Origin: Chloroflexota bacterium | Lineage (GTDB): Bacteria > Chloroflexota > Anaerolineae > Anaerolineales > UBA11858 | Assembly (NCBI GenBank): GCA_030666985.1 | Contig: DAOUWT010000198.1 | Coordinates: 1-5,261 of the forward strand | DNA length: 5,261 nt | Direction: 5' to 3' | Shown here: piece by piece, positions 5,151 through 5,261 of the stretch | Numbering within the stretch: position 1 is the stretch's first letter | How the letters are laid out: every line of letters begins with the position of its first letter | Translations under genes and position numbers: made by a program | Notes under the pieces: generated by a model | Told to the model about the DNA's origin: nothing | Databases searched by the model: none | What the model saw: only the letters and a program-made list of their open reading frames with translations

Positions 5151-5261
5151 GAGTGAAACGTGAGGAGTGATGCGTGGTGCGTGTAGCGTGTAGCGTGTAG
5201 CGTGTTCCGTGTTGTGTGAAGTCACGTTTCACGTCTTCACGTCTTCACGTCTTCACGTTTC
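5147..5261. repeat. GTG-anchored short tandem repeat array with strand switch
   Basis: From 5153 to 5222 there are ten back-to-back heptamers, all starting GTG: GTGAAAC, GTGAGGA, GTGATGC, GTGGTGC, three of GTGTAGC, GTGTTCC, GTGTTGT and GTGAAGT. From 5223 the pattern turns to the opposite strand: CACGTTT, then three CACGTCTT octamers (5230-5253) and CACGTTTC at the edge, which read GTGAAGAC and GTGAAAC on the minus strand. GTGAAACGTGA (5153-5163) is perfectly inverted at 5222-5232. A further GTGAGA at 5147 overlaps the dgt stop. The array is cut by the window edge, so its full length is unknown. Confidence 0.9.

Noticed and set aside
5153..5261. CRISPR array
   Set aside because: Units are only 7-8 nt with no spacers of CRISPR length and no cas genes nearby.

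Overview
This 5.3 kb stretch looks like an ordinary bacterial chromosomal segment carrying four complete protein genes. The best guess for the host is a Chloroflexota (Anaerolineae-like) bacterium. That rests on a LexA with a Val-Ala-Ser-Glu-Pro cleavage region and a Gram-positive-type SOS box, a bacterial isopentenyl phosphate kinase, and a GTG-anchored short repeat array. The taxonomy is inference and no marker in the window proves it. Base composition is mixed: lexA is AT-rich, while the first half of the kinase gene is very GC-rich.

Layout: the left part, read on the minus strand, is a two-gene unit. A GntR/FCD-family regulator (1300-2025, TTG start) is followed 22 bp later by a fused citrate-lyase-type acyl carrier protein plus citrate-lyase beta (CitD-CitE) protein (42-1277). 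The transcript probably continues off the left edge, where a CitF-like alpha subunit would be the natural next gene. The regulator has its own promoter (TTGACT-17-TAAAAT), with a perfect 15-bp palindrome on the predicted transcription start. This points to autoregulated, ligand-responsive control of an organic-acid lyase operon.

Divergently, on the plus strand, lexA (2219-2905) has a near-ideal promoter (TTGACA-17-TACAAT) with a GAAC-N4-GTTC SOS box in the spacer, a GGAGG ribosome binding site and a strong intrinsic terminator. Next comes an isopentenyl phosphate kinase gene (3068-3877) with its own TTGACC-17-TACAAT promoter. It is followed by an HD-domain dGTPase-like dNTP triphosphohydrolase (3999-5150), whose leader contains a tandem or inverted palindrome (3928-3968). 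These three plus-strand genes look independently transcribed rather than forming one operon.

From the dgt stop codon to the right edge lies a striking array: ten consecutive heptamers each starting GTG, which then switches strand into CAC-starting units with 8-nt periodicity. The array is cut off by the window edge.

I see no clearly new multi-gene system here. The points most worth checking are the GTG array, the paired palindromes before dgt, the CitD-CitE fusion with its candidate operator, and the non-canonical Ala-Ser scissile bond of LexA.
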